Shown in pieces: positions 1 through 6,756 of a stretch of DNA of 36,826 nt. Below the pieces are notes generated by a model, which was given only the letters and a program-made list of their open reading frames with translations, was not told where the DNA came from and ran no database searches. Every line of letters begins with the position of its first letter. Position 1 is the stretch's first letter. The stretch comes from Alphaproteobacteria bacterium (GTDB lineage Bacteria; Pseudomonadota; Alphaproteobacteria; Rhizobiales; Hyphomicrobiaceae). The DNA lies in contig JAJRZC010000254.1 in assembly GCA_024275435.1 (NCBI GenBank), positions 1 through 36,826 of the forward strand, read 5' to 3'. Made by a program: the position numbers and the translations under genes.

Positions 1-739
1 AGAAAGAAGCGCCCCCTCCAGTGCGGGCACGCTCCGTGGCTTCCGCCAACATCCGTGCAACATCAATGCTTTGTACTTCCTGTGGCACGTCGACAGTAGC
101 TTGTTTCTCAGTGAAAACATGCCCGTTTAGGTTGGGATTAACAGCGCGAACCGGTGCCCGTTTCAAACCTTCAGATGTCAGCAGTGGTGTATCCGCCTGA
201 GCAATACGCAGCTTCAGCCCCTCTCGGCCCGAGTAGGTCATAAAAACCCGCGGTGCAATAAAGACAACCTTGGAAGGTACAACACGCATCGACCACAAAG
301 CCGAAACACTAAGATGCATCGCAGCCGACGGAGCCGAAGCCACAAGCTCACCATCATCCTCATACAACCGCAGATTTTTCAGCTGGAATTCCAGCCCCCC
401 GCCAGAGGTCAAAGTCACAACAACATCATCGATTTTGGGATCTAATCCAACAAGCTCCGTTGCAATGCCCCTCTCAATCGGTTCCACTAAAAACTTGAGA
501 GACGCCGGCCCCTGTATCAAACGGAAATAACCCAGACCAACAGCCAGCACAATTAACAGAAGAACCGGTACGACAAACCGCATACAAAACGTGCCGGCAT
601 AAAGCCCACAACGTTTTGCGAAAGAACTCTCCTGAGAATAACCAAAATCGTCAGACCCACGCCCCACCGGCCGAGCAGAACGATTCACAGTTCGACGTCG
701 TGGCCCACCTTGAGTATGCTGGCGCCGTTGTGTCACCAA
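1..739 (-). CDS. AsmA/DUF3971-type membrane-anchored protein, N-terminal part
   Basis: The minus strand is open from about position 751 to the window edge, so the C-terminal part of this gene lies outside. A basic, disordered N-terminus of about 50 residues (RRRTVNRSARPVGRG) is followed by one hydrophobic segment (MRFVVPVLLLIVLAVGLGYF) and then a beta-rich stretch with GGGLEFQLKNLRLYDEDG and ALWSMRVVPSKVVFIAPRV. That pattern is typical of the start of AsmA-like/DUF3971 proteins, large inner-membrane-anchored periplasmic proteins linked to envelope lipid transport. The start is uncertain: TTG at 739 or GTG at 736 follow an AAGGG-like ribosome site, and ATG at 583 sits just before the membrane segment. 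The family call rests on partial sequence. Confidence 0.72.
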   Translation of the reverse strand, partial: MVTQRRQHTQGGPRRRTVNRSARPVGRGSDDFGYSQESSFAKRCGLYAGTFCMRFVVPVLLLIVLAVGLGYFRLIQGPASLKFLVEPIERGIATELVGLDPKIDDVVVTLTSGGGLEFQLKNLRLYEDDGELVASAPSAAMHLSVSALWSMRVVPSKVVFIAPRVFMTYSGREGLKLRIAQADTPLLTSEGLKRAPVRAVNPNLNGHVFTEKQATVDVPQEVQSIDVARMLAEATERARTGGGASF

Positions 740-1091
740 ACCAAACGTCCCTTAAACATAGTTATTGTTCAATTCCAAAGCTCTCGCTGTGGAACAAACA
801 CCACACCCCAAAATCTCGAAGAACAAGATCACGCTCACCACATTCGGCAAACGTCTTTCTCTCCCCACCCAAAGGCCTCACACGGACGTACTCGAATCGC
901 CAACCACCGCGTAAAGAACTCCCCCTACATCAGCCAGGTTTCAAAAAAGGACCACGAGATAACTGGTGAAAATGGCAGTGCACTGCCATTGACAGTAGAT
1001 TCTTGACTATAAACGTCCAAACAGCCCTTGACCTGAGCACCCTTAAATCGATCAGGTGGACAAGAAAACGACCAAAGAAAGGCACTTGCAT
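740..1091. other. Intergenic region between the divergent AsmA-like gene and bcp
   Basis: About 350 bases separate two divergent genes. The plus strand is rich in A and C, and the short open frames here have no credible ribosome site or composition. The clear content is a perfect 20-bp palindrome at 971-990 touching a TTGACA hexamer, listed separately. Nothing else is recognisable. Confidence 0.5.
971..994. promoter_or_regulatory. Perfect 20-bp palindrome next to a -35-like hexamer upstream of bcp
   Basis: Positions 971-990 are a perfect palindrome with half-site AATGGCAGTG followed by its exact reverse complement. The last two bases are shared with TTGACA (989-994). A TATAAA lies at 1008-1013, but the spacing of 13 is too short for a canonical pair, so the -10 element is unresolved. 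No coding frame ends just before it and no T-run follows, so an operator is more likely than a terminator. The regulator is unknown. Confidence 0.5.
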
Positions 1092-1559
1092 ATGGTAGAT
1101 GTCGGCGATACCGCCCCAGATTTCGAACTTAGGAATTCAACAGACAAAAAAGTCCGTCTTTCAAAGATGCGCGGGAAAATGGTTGTCTTATATTTCTACC
1201 CCAAAGACGATACCTCCGGCTGCACAAAACAGGCGCTGGAATTTACCGACAAAGTGAATGCCTTCAAGAAGGCAGGAGCAGTTATAATCGGTATTTCCCC
1301 AGATAGCGTAAAAAGCCACAAGAAGTTTTACGATAAGCACGATCTTGGCATTGAATTATTGTCTGACGAGGAAAAAAAGGTCTTGAGCCAATACGATGTA
1401 TGGGTCGAAAAATCCATGTACGGTAGAAAATACATGGGAGTAGAGCGCTCAACATTTCTTATAAATCAAAAAGGTAAAGTCTTGCAGGTCTGGCGAAAGG
1501 TGAAGGTCAAAGGACATGTGGATGCCGTTCTTGAAGCCGTAAAAAACGCCCAATCATAG
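1092..1559 (+). CDS. bcp: Peroxiredoxin, Bcp/PrxQ family (thioredoxin-dependent thiol peroxidase)
   Basis: A cytosolic peroxidase that reduces hydrogen peroxide and organic hydroperoxides using thiols. The N-terminus MVDVGDTAPDFEL, the block VVLYFYPKDDTSGCT with the peroxidatic cysteine, and the C-terminal GVERSTFLI block are diagnostic. At 155 residues the length is normal for Bcp. I chose ATG 1092 because AAAGG sits 9 bases upstream; a GTG at 1056 would add 12 charged residues that the family lacks. Many Bcp proteins carry a resolving cysteine five residues after the first (GCTxQACxF). Here that position is Leu (GCTKQALEF), so the protein probably works in a 1-Cys manner or uses an external thiol. 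The gene appears to be transcribed alone. Confidence 0.95.
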   Translation: MVDVGDTAPDFELRNSTDKKVRLSKMRGKMVVLYFYPKDDTSGCTKQALEFTDKVNAFKKAGAVIIGISPDSVKSHKKFYDKHDLGIELLSDEEKKVLSQYDVWVEKSMYGRKYMGVERSTFLINQKGKVLQVWRKVKVKGHVDAVLEAVKNAQS

Positions 1560-1917
1560 CACCATGTTATCCACGGATCATTGTTGAAAAATCTCCAATT
1601 AACCCACATCGTGGCGCCTCTTTACCATACCACTGTGAAACCAAGCCCTATAGGCCTACGATTATGGTGACCGCTTCAAAAAAAGGTGCTAGGCGTGTCC
1701 TTCATAGGCCTATGGCTCAAACACGAAAAACGTATTTTGTGAACAAGCCAATTTACTCACTTTGTTTATTAGGCATGAATTGGCAAGGTCATTTCGGTCC
1801 GCATACATATGTTTTCATAGGACAAGAAATATATGAGATTGGCCTCCGATACTGCTTTCGTCTTGATCCGCAGGTTAGACAATTCCCGCAGCTCCAACAC
1901 ATTCGGTTATTAGCTCT
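1560..1917. other. Intergenic region between bcp and the bactofilin gene
   Basis: About 360 bases that are more AT-rich than the flanks. A short frame at 1664-1921 overlaps the bactofilin start by an ATGA, but its protein resembles nothing I recognise and I do not call it. Two TAGGCCTA palindromes are present (listed separately). Related genomes often have an M23 peptidase gene here, between bcp and bactofilin; no M23 motif is visible. Confidence 0.4.
1649..1714. repeat. Pair of TAGGCCTA palindromes
   Basis: TAGGCCTA occurs at 1651-1658 and again inside the perfect 12-bp palindrome CATAGGCCTATG at 1703-1714. Their centres are 54 bp apart, upstream of the bactofilin gene. They could be paired operators or chance repeats. 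Confidence 0.35.
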
Positions 1918-2319
1918 ATGACAATATCCACCTCACCGCGCGCCACTGATCGCAATGCTCCATCAGTAATCGGACAGGATCTCATTATTAATGGCAACCT
2001 GACCTCCAAAGGCCAGGTCCAGATTGAAGGTGAGATTCAGGGCGACATCACCGGAACTCACATCATAATAGGTGAAAGCGCCAAAATCACAGGCGGCGTT
2101 TCCGCAGATGAAGTCGTTGTACGCGGACGTGTCCAAGGATCAATCCGTGGCAAGCGCGTCATGCTACAAGCCAACAGTCATGTCGAAGGCGACGTCTATC
2201 ATAAGGCCCTGGCCATCGAACAAGGCGCCTTCTTCGAAGGAAAATCACGTCGCACCGAAGATCCACTTGCTGCTTCAAAGGCAACAGAAACACCACCCAT
2301 GATCGTTGCTTCGAACTAG
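1918..2319 (+). CDS. Bactofilin, polymer-forming cytoskeletal protein
   Basis: A 133-residue protein with a central right-handed beta-helix domain (DUF583/bactofilin, about residues 17-110). Short repeats are visible: LIINGNLTSKGQVQIEGEIQ, then KITGGVSADEVVVRGRVQGS and VMLQANSHVEGDVYHKALAI. Flexible tails flank the core. Bactofilins polymerise without nucleotide and act as membrane-associated scaffolds in cell shape, stalk formation or peptidoglycan remodelling. ATG 1918 is the only start before the helix core, though its ribosome site is weak. The usual partner, an M23 peptidase, is not adjacent. A strong terminator follows. Confidence 0.93.
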   Translation: MTISTSPRATDRNAPSVIGQDLIINGNLTSKGQVQIEGEIQGDITGTHIIIGESAKITGGVSADEVVVRGRVQGSIRGKRVMLQANSHVEGDVYHKALAIEQGAFFEGKSRRTEDPLAASKATETPPMIVASN

Positions 2320-2363
2320 GTCCGTTCCTTGTTAAAATGCACGGCAGGGCGTACTCCACAATA

Positions 2364-2397
2364 AAAAAGGGATCGTAATTTTACGATCCCTTTTTCT
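2364..2397. terminator. Rho-independent terminator, usable in both directions
   Basis: A perfect 10-bp stem, GGGATCGTAA (2369-2378) with TTACGATCCC (2381-2390), is flanked by an A-run on the left and a T-run on the right. It sits between the bactofilin gene and the convergent GNAT gene and can end both transcripts. Confidence 0.92.
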
Positions 2398-2417
2398 TTT
2401 CCAGGCCCCTTTTTTTC

Positions 2418-2972
2418 TCACACTTTAATCCCCAGAAACACGTTTCCATTATCTTCATCTTGGCTCGAGGCAATTTTCTGAAATCCACAACCAAGATAAA
2501 ATGAAACATTGCGCGAAGCAGCACCTGTCACAACGTGCGCACCGCAAAGCCCGGACTTTTTCACGTCACGCAAAAACACCTTCATAAGTCGAGCGCCCAA
2601 TCCCGCTCCCCGGTAAGCTGGGGCAAGGTTGATATGAAGATGCGCTGGATATTCCTCAAGGTGTTCAGAAAAATCTGAAAAACAACTCATGTCGGAAAAT
2701 AAATCGGTGTCCCGCGGATCCACAAGACATCCCGCCAGATAACCCGCCACCTCGAGAGATTTGTCCTCCTCGCAGCCAACCTGCGCAACATAGAAATTCT
2801 CAGAAAAGTTTTCCAGATAACGGCCAAGCCAACGTTCACGAAAAGCACGGCGAGAAGACAAGTCCTGAAACGAACGTGTCGCGCTCGCCTCAAAGAATAT
2901 CTCGTCGAGCTGGTCACGGGTCAGCGCTTTATCGCGCACCTCCTGCCAGAGAAAAATAGAAATTTCCTTCAT
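2418..2972 (-). CDS. GNAT family N-acetyltransferase
   Basis: About 184 residues. The acetyl-CoA pyrophosphate-binding motif is visible as INLAPAYRGAGLGARLM (RGAGLG loop), followed by a long helix and the terminal block NVSFYLGCGFQKI typical of GNAT enzymes. The N-terminal half (LTRDQLDEIFFEASATRSF) looks like the longer acetyltransferases that act on small molecules. The substrate cannot be told. ATG 2972 (MKEISIF) fits the family start best, but an in-frame ATG at 3008 adds 12 residues and neither has a strong ribosome site. It converges on the bactofilin gene and shares its terminator. Confidence 0.85.
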   Translation of the reverse strand: MKEISIFLWQEVRDKALTRDQLDEIFFEASATRSFQDLSSRRAFRERWLGRYLENFSENFYVAQVGCEEDKSLEVAGYLAGCLVDPRDTDLFSDMSCFSDFSEHLEEYPAHLHINLAPAYRGAGLGARLMKVFLRDVKKSGLCGAHVVTGAASRNVSFYLGCGFQKIASSQDEDNGNVFLGIKV

Positions 2973-3087
2973 CCAATAAAACCCATGCAACCATCTCCCG
3001 CGAACCATTCACGACGAGATATCGACTTACATGACAACACAGGCCATTGCATAAGCAAAAAAGTTTTTATTGGTGCGTCAGAGACGT

Positions 3088-3684
3088 TCAAAAATTCGAG
3101 GTAGAGCGATGATAGGCCCTCATGCGTAAATATCGCTTCTCTCTAAATCCTGGTCGCAACCCTCGCGCACTAGAAGCAACCTGGGTGGAACGAACAGGTA
3201 CAACAGGCTCAACAGAAGAAGACCCCACCACATCGCTCGGTTCCTCCACACGCTCAATCTCACGCTCCCGCTTCCATTGCGGCCCATCCAAAAACGGGTC
3301 AAACGCGTCAGAGCCCACATCTGCCGTATCGGCGTCTTCATCTGAATAATTGGATGCTACCGCGTCTTGCTGTCGCCCATAATTGGGGCTGAACGGCTCA
3401 CTGGGATCATCCGGCTCGACACGACGACGTGCCATAGGCTCGGTTTGAGCCTCAATGCCATCATCCTCAATTTCAGTGGGAAACGCTGCCCGTTGATATC
3501 CGGCCACACGGACATTTTGAGATGCCACCGCGTATTGTTGCGGGCTGACACGGTATTGAGCCTGACGCGAGGCACACGCGCCTAGCATCAAAAAGGATGC
3601 ACAAAGGCCCAATCTCATCATCACAGCAGGGGCACGCCGAAGCAACCTGCCAGCCGGCAAACAGCCGGAACGCAACTCAAACAT
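3088..3684 (-). CDS. Putative lipoprotein of unknown function
   Basis: A 198-residue protein. ATG 3684 has AAAGG 9 bases upstream. A hydrophobic stretch MMRLGLCASFLMLGACAS carries a lipobox (LGAC, lipidated Cys37), so export and lipid attachment at the inner or outer membrane are likely. If translation began at ATG 3621 the signal would be short and classical. The rest is acidic and low in complexity (DDPSEPF, SDEDADTADVGSD), then basic at the C-terminus (RGLRPGFREKRYLRMR). No domain is recognised. It stands alone between a GNAT gene and the gene-poor region upstream of the secreted peptides. Confidence 0.65.
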   Translation of the reverse strand: MFELRSGCLPAGRLLRRAPAVMMRLGLCASFLMLGACASRQAQYRVSPQQYAVASQNVRVAGYQRAAFPTEIEDDGIEAQTEPMARRRVEPDDPSEPFSPNYGRQQDAVASNYSDEDADTADVGSDAFDPFLDGPQWKREREIERVEEPSDVVGSSSVEPVVPVRSTQVASSARGLRPGFREKRYLRMRAYHRSTSNF

Positions 3685-4264
3685 CTCAAAACGCCTTTAT
3701 ACCAACGCAAACGACAACTCATGACATCAGGCGAATCGTGACATCCCCAGGTTAACGACGAATTAAGTAGCGAACGATTTTGAACCAGAAAAAAATTTTC
3801 ACCCCTTTTGATCACGAAAAACGGATCAAACTCACAAAAGCAAGATTGTAAAACACACCGGGTCATTTTCATTCTCACGCGCGCTCACGCAAACGAGAAA
3901 ACCACCATACGTTTGCTCTCGCACCAATCACGAAAACGCTCAAACACACCCGTTCACAGCACTTCAAAACAAGAAATCCAGCGGCCAAACAAGAAACGGA
4001 ACCGAAACAAAAAAACCAGCATAACAATTTGTTTCAATGGCTTTTTCTTCGCCTAGCCAGAACGCCAGACAAGCACCTCCAGTGAAATAATTCCCACCTC
4101 ACGGACCGGTGCCAATTGCTTGATCAAGCACCAGCACATTGCGATTTCACTTCCGAGATCCGCCGCACTAACCTTCAATCATCGGACGCCAACGAACGCA
4201 AAAACGAGGCGCCCAAAAACAAAAAAAAGTTTGAAAATTCTCAATTCTTAAGGAGACAGAAAAA
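3685..4264. other. 580-base region without a convincing gene, upstream of the secreted-peptide pair
   Basis: Strikingly A/C-rich on the plus strand, with several A-runs. An 82-codon open frame at 3808-4056 is full of Lys, Asn, Thr and Ser and looks like translated low-complexity DNA. The region holds a 14-bp palindrome at 4117-4130 and an 8-bp inverted repeat (4081-4088 with 4144-4151). It may be the promoter and leader of the peptide genes. Confidence 0.45.
4081..4151. promoter_or_regulatory. Inverted repeats upstream of the secreted-peptide genes
   Basis: TGCTTGATCAAGCA (4117-4130) is a perfect palindrome. Around it, AGTGAAAT (4081-4088) is repeated in inverse as ATTTCACT (4144-4151). The first peptide start lies about 115 bases downstream. 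An operator or structured leader is possible; no regulator is implied. Confidence 0.35.
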
Positions 4265-4417
4265 ATGAAAACGATCATCCTCACATCTGTACTGGCTACA
4301 CTGATTGCAGCTTCGAGTTCAGCCCAGGCCTCTCACTTCGTAACCGACTCTCTTCTTCTCGACCTAGCTTCAACAGGCCAGGTTGTTAACCCGCTCGGTT
4401 ACGACGCAGGCCGATAG
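4265..4417 (+). CDS. Small secreted peptide, copy 1 of a tandem pair
   Basis: A 50-residue product with AGGAG (4251-4255) 9 bases before the ATG. The N-terminus MKTIILTSVLATLIA then SSSAQA is a classical Sec signal with predicted cleavage after AQA (residue 22), leaving a mature peptide of about 28 residues. The mature part contains FVTDSLLLDLA, GQVVNP and a terminal AGR. It has no cysteine, so no disulphide or lanthionine structure. The next gene encodes a paralogue of the same length with 17 of 28 mature residues identical, which is the best evidence that both are genuine. I recognise no family. It could be a peptide signal, an envelope-binding peptide or a secreted toxin; nothing in the sequence decides. 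Confidence 0.75.
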   Translation: MKTIILTSVLATLIAASSSAQASHFVTDSLLLDLASTGQVVNPLGYDAGR

Positions 4418-4427
4418 GAACCCAAAA

Positions 4428-4500
4428 GGGAAGTTTCCAATACCTCGCTTCCCTCGTGTCCCGGGCTGCCCCTAGCCCCCCGCATCAAGGTCCGGGACAC
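4428..4500 (+). other. Two hairpins between the two secreted-peptide genes
   Basis: GGGAAG (4428-4433) can pair with CTTCCC (4448-4453). GTGTCCCGG (4456-4464) can pair with CCGGGACAC (4492-4500), a perfect 9-bp GC-rich stem with a 27-base loop. Neither is followed by a proper T-run. They may stabilise the upstream message or partly attenuate transcription. Confidence 0.5.
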
Positions 4501-4562
4501 ACCCCTTTCAACACACCAACTAGGTCCATCAAAATCTAAAATTTAAAAAACGGGAAATAACC

Positions 4563-4715
4563 ATGAAAACCTTCTTCCTCACAGCTCTCATGACAACTTT
4601 CATTGCTTCAGCTGGTGCAGCCCAGGCAGCTCAGTTCGTATCAGACCCACTGCTACAAGACCTCGCTCAATCAGGACAGGTGATAAATCCTCACGGTTTT
4701 TCAGCTGGTCGATAA
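4563..4715 (+). CDS. Small secreted peptide, copy 2 of a tandem pair
   Basis: Also 50 residues, with GGGAAA upstream of the ATG. The signal peptide MKTFFLTALMTTFIASAGAA ends with AQA-like cleavage after residue 22, and the predicted mature peptide is about 28 residues, again without cysteine. Pattern shared with copy 1: FVxDxLLxDLA, GQVxNPxG and a terminal AGR. Substitutions are mostly conservative (T/S, V/I, Y/F). The preserved reading frame, length, signal and C-terminus indicate selection after duplication. A strong terminator follows. Function unknown. Confidence 0.77.
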   Translation: MKTFFLTALMTTFIASAGAAQAAQFVSDPLLQDLAQSGQVINPHGFSAGR

Positions 4716-4768
4716 GCCCTGCCAAAAAACGCTTTACTCCCTTCACGCATCTAGCGCGCCTGCGCATT

Positions 4769-4797
4769 GACCCGGCCTTCGCGCCGGGTCTTTTTTT
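4769..4797 (+). terminator. Rho-independent terminator after the secreted-peptide pair
   Basis: GACCCGGC (4769-4776) pairs with GCCGGGTC (4783-4790) around a 6-base loop and is followed by a run of T to 4797. It ends the peptide transcript and separates it from the convergent DUF1285 gene. Confidence 0.9.
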
Positions 4798-4860
4798 CAA
4801 AAACAAGATTTAGCCGAAAAACGTCTCTCTAGCGCCGTAACGACCCGGTCTTAAAATTAA

Positions 4861-5493
4861 TCAACCCTCTTCCACATTATCTGTGAGCTTAAACCAAGTG
4901 CCTTTGCTCCATATCCCAAGAGCCTTCTCACTCGGCACCACACCCAAACTTGGTTCAAAAGCTGAACGAAAACCATCCACACTGGAACCCGGCACCGCCA
5001 GATCCACAAGGTCATAGTAGAGCGCGCGCGTCACCAAGGCCTCCAACCGCCCTCTCACCCGTATGTAGGGCTTCAACCCTCCAGTTGCCGCCTCAACCCT
5101 GAACATGAGCGGATGCGCCCGATCCACCACCACAACATCGTCGACATTCGTTCGAAAGGTTAAAACCTGTTCACGATCCGATCCTGTAACGTCCAACTCC
5201 ACAGCCATAAACGGAGCATCTTCAACAGCCACATCAACTTTCTCTACAGGTGTAACCAGATAGTATTTACCATCCTCATCCCGCCGCAAAATACGTGAAA
5301 AAAGCTTCACGAGCCTGGCGCGACCTATCGGGCTTCCTTGAAACATCCACTGGCCATCAGCACGAATAGACATTCCGATATCGCCGCAATAGGGAGGATC
5401 CCACGTGGAAACCGGAAGCTCTCCACGGTTTTGGGCGGCCGCTATCAGGTCCCCCAATCCATTGATACGGCTTTGATTAACCGCTTCACTCAT
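4861..5493 (-). CDS. DUF1285 domain-containing protein
   Basis: A soluble protein of about 210 residues. Family-typical blocks are WDPPYCGDIGMSIRADGQW, the PIGRARLVKLFSRILRRDED segment, YLVTPVEKV and LEALVTRALYYDLVDLA. ATG 5493 is preferred, with GAGG upstream; the TTG at 5511 would add six residues. DUF1285 proteins have no established biochemical function, but in many alphaproteobacteria the gene sits head to head with the MoxR operon, exactly as here. That suggests a common regulatory or functional link. Confidence 0.88.
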   Translation of the reverse strand: MSEAVNQSRINGLGDLIAAAQNRGELPVSTWDPPYCGDIGMSIRADGQWMFQGSPIGRARLVKLFSRILRRDEDGKYYLVTPVEKVDVAVEDAPFMAVELDVTGSDREQVLTFRTNVDDVVVVDRAHPLMFRVEAATGGLKPYIRVRGRLEALVTRALYYDLVDLAVPGSSVDGFRSAFEPSLGVVPSEKALGIWSKGTWFKLTDNVEEG

Positions 5494-5739
5494 CGTACTA
5501 AAGTTCCTCAACCAGAAGAATTAGCCCACCAAACTCTTTATTTTGTGCAACAATTTCAACCTTACTCAGCACAGGGGTATATTCTTCCTTACGCAACATT
5601 CACTTGACCCTGTGAGCGGACACAGCAATCGTGACACGCGATAAACTCTTCAGGCGTCTCGCAAAAGACAATTTGTCCGCCATAACAAGACTTCTTCGAA
5701 AAAGAATACAATAAATCCCTGCGCTTAACGACAACACAG

Positions 5740-6753
5740 ATGACATCCGAAATCATGACAAGCATCACACAGACCGACGTTAATATCGTGCCAAAGCTGG
5801 AATCAGCGGCAGAAAAAATCCAAAAAGCGCACGAGTCCGCCGCCGGCGTGATCTTCGGCCAGGATATTGTCATCGAGCGAACGCTCATCACAATTCTCTC
5901 AGGCGGGCATGCTCTGTTAATCGGCGTACCAGGGCTTGCTAAAACACTGTTGGTCGACACGCTGGGCAAAGTCCTCGGTCTTGATGCCAAACGCGTTCAA
6001 TTCACACCAGACCTGATGCCATCCGACATTATCGGCTCCGAGGTCCTCGATGAAGCCCCAGGCCAGCAACGCTCTTTCCGTTTTATCAAGGGCCCCGTCT
6101 TTACGCAGCTACTCATGGCGGACGAAATCAACCGCGCCTCACCAAAAACCCAGTCGGCTCTGTTGCAGGCCATGCAAGAGCACCACGTCACCGTTGCAGG
6201 TGAACGCCACGATATTCCTCAACCCTTCCACGTGCTCGCAACCCAAAACCCCTTAGAGCAAGAAGGAACTTATCCACTTCCCGAAGCACAACTTGACCGT
6301 TTCCTCCTGCAGATTGATGTCGACTACCCTGACATCTCTGCCGAGCGCCGTATGCTTTATGCCACCACAGGCACCTCCCAAAACGAAGTCCAAACAGTTC
6401 TTTCCGCAAAAGAAATTATGGACATCCAAAAGCTGGTGCGCCAAATCCCGGTTCCCGATAAGGTCGTCGAAGCAATCTTGAACTTGGTGCGCTCCGCTCG
6501 CCCGGCAACAGGCGCAAACAACAACACCGAGAAATATATTGCTTGGGGCCCCGGTCCGCGCGCCAGCCAGGCATTCATGATGGCGGTTCGAGCCAAAGCC
6601 CTGATCGACGGACGCTTGGCGCCATCCGTAGATGACGTCATCTTGCTCGCCGAGCCGGTCCTCAAGCACCGTATGGCCTTGACATTCCAGGCCCGCGCGG
6701 AAGGCCAGGAACTCACATCGATCATTGCCGAACTCGCGCAATCCCTGGAGTAA
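5740..6753 (+). CDS. MoxR family AAA+ ATPase
   Basis: A 337-residue cytosolic AAA+ ATPase with chaperone-like roles. Visible motifs: Walker A GVPGLAKT near residues 62-69, Walker B LLMADEINRASPKTQSALLQ near 124-143, and the sensor-1 region ATQNPLEQEGTYPLPEAQLD near 167, followed by the C-terminal lid. MoxR proteins pair with DUF58/VWA proteins to mature or stress-protect envelope targets. The stop is 3 bases before the DUF58 gene, so the two are translated from one message. The first ATG lacks a clear ribosome site; an ATG five codons later is an alternative. Confidence 0.93.
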   Translation: MTSEIMTSITQTDVNIVPKLESAAEKIQKAHESAAGVIFGQDIVIERTLITILSGGHALLIGVPGLAKTLLVDTLGKVLGLDAKRVQFTPDLMPSDIIGSEVLDEAPGQQRSFRFIKGPVFTQLLMADEINRASPKTQSALLQAMQEHHVTVAGERHDIPQPFHVLATQNPLEQEGTYPLPEAQLDRFLLQIDVDYPDISAERRMLYATTGTSQNEVQTVLSAKEIMDIQKLVRQIPVPDKVVEAILNLVRSARPATGANNNTEKYIAWGPGPRASQAFMMAVRAKALIDGRLAPSVDDVILLAEPVLKHRMALTFQARAEGQELTSIIAELAQSLE

Positions 6754-6756
6754 AAG

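Noticed and set aside
616-1006. Two overlapping plus-strand open frames before bcp
   Set aside because: Their composition is that of A/C-rich non-coding DNA, no ribosome site is seen and the first part is antisense to the AsmA-like gene.
1664-1921. 85-codon frame overlapping the bactofilin start by ATGA
   Set aside because: The overlap is suggestive but the protein has no recognisable pattern and no good ribosome site; not enough for a call.
3808-4056. 82-codon frame rich in Lys, Asn, Ser and Thr
   Set aside because: Looks like translated low-complexity DNA with no ribosome site.
5589-5720. Cysteine-rich minus-strand frame (CYGGQIVFCETPEEF, then ACHDCC) between DUF1285 and moxR
   Set aside because: The cysteine spacing is attractive, but no credible start or ribosome site exists and the rest of the frame is antisense to moxR.
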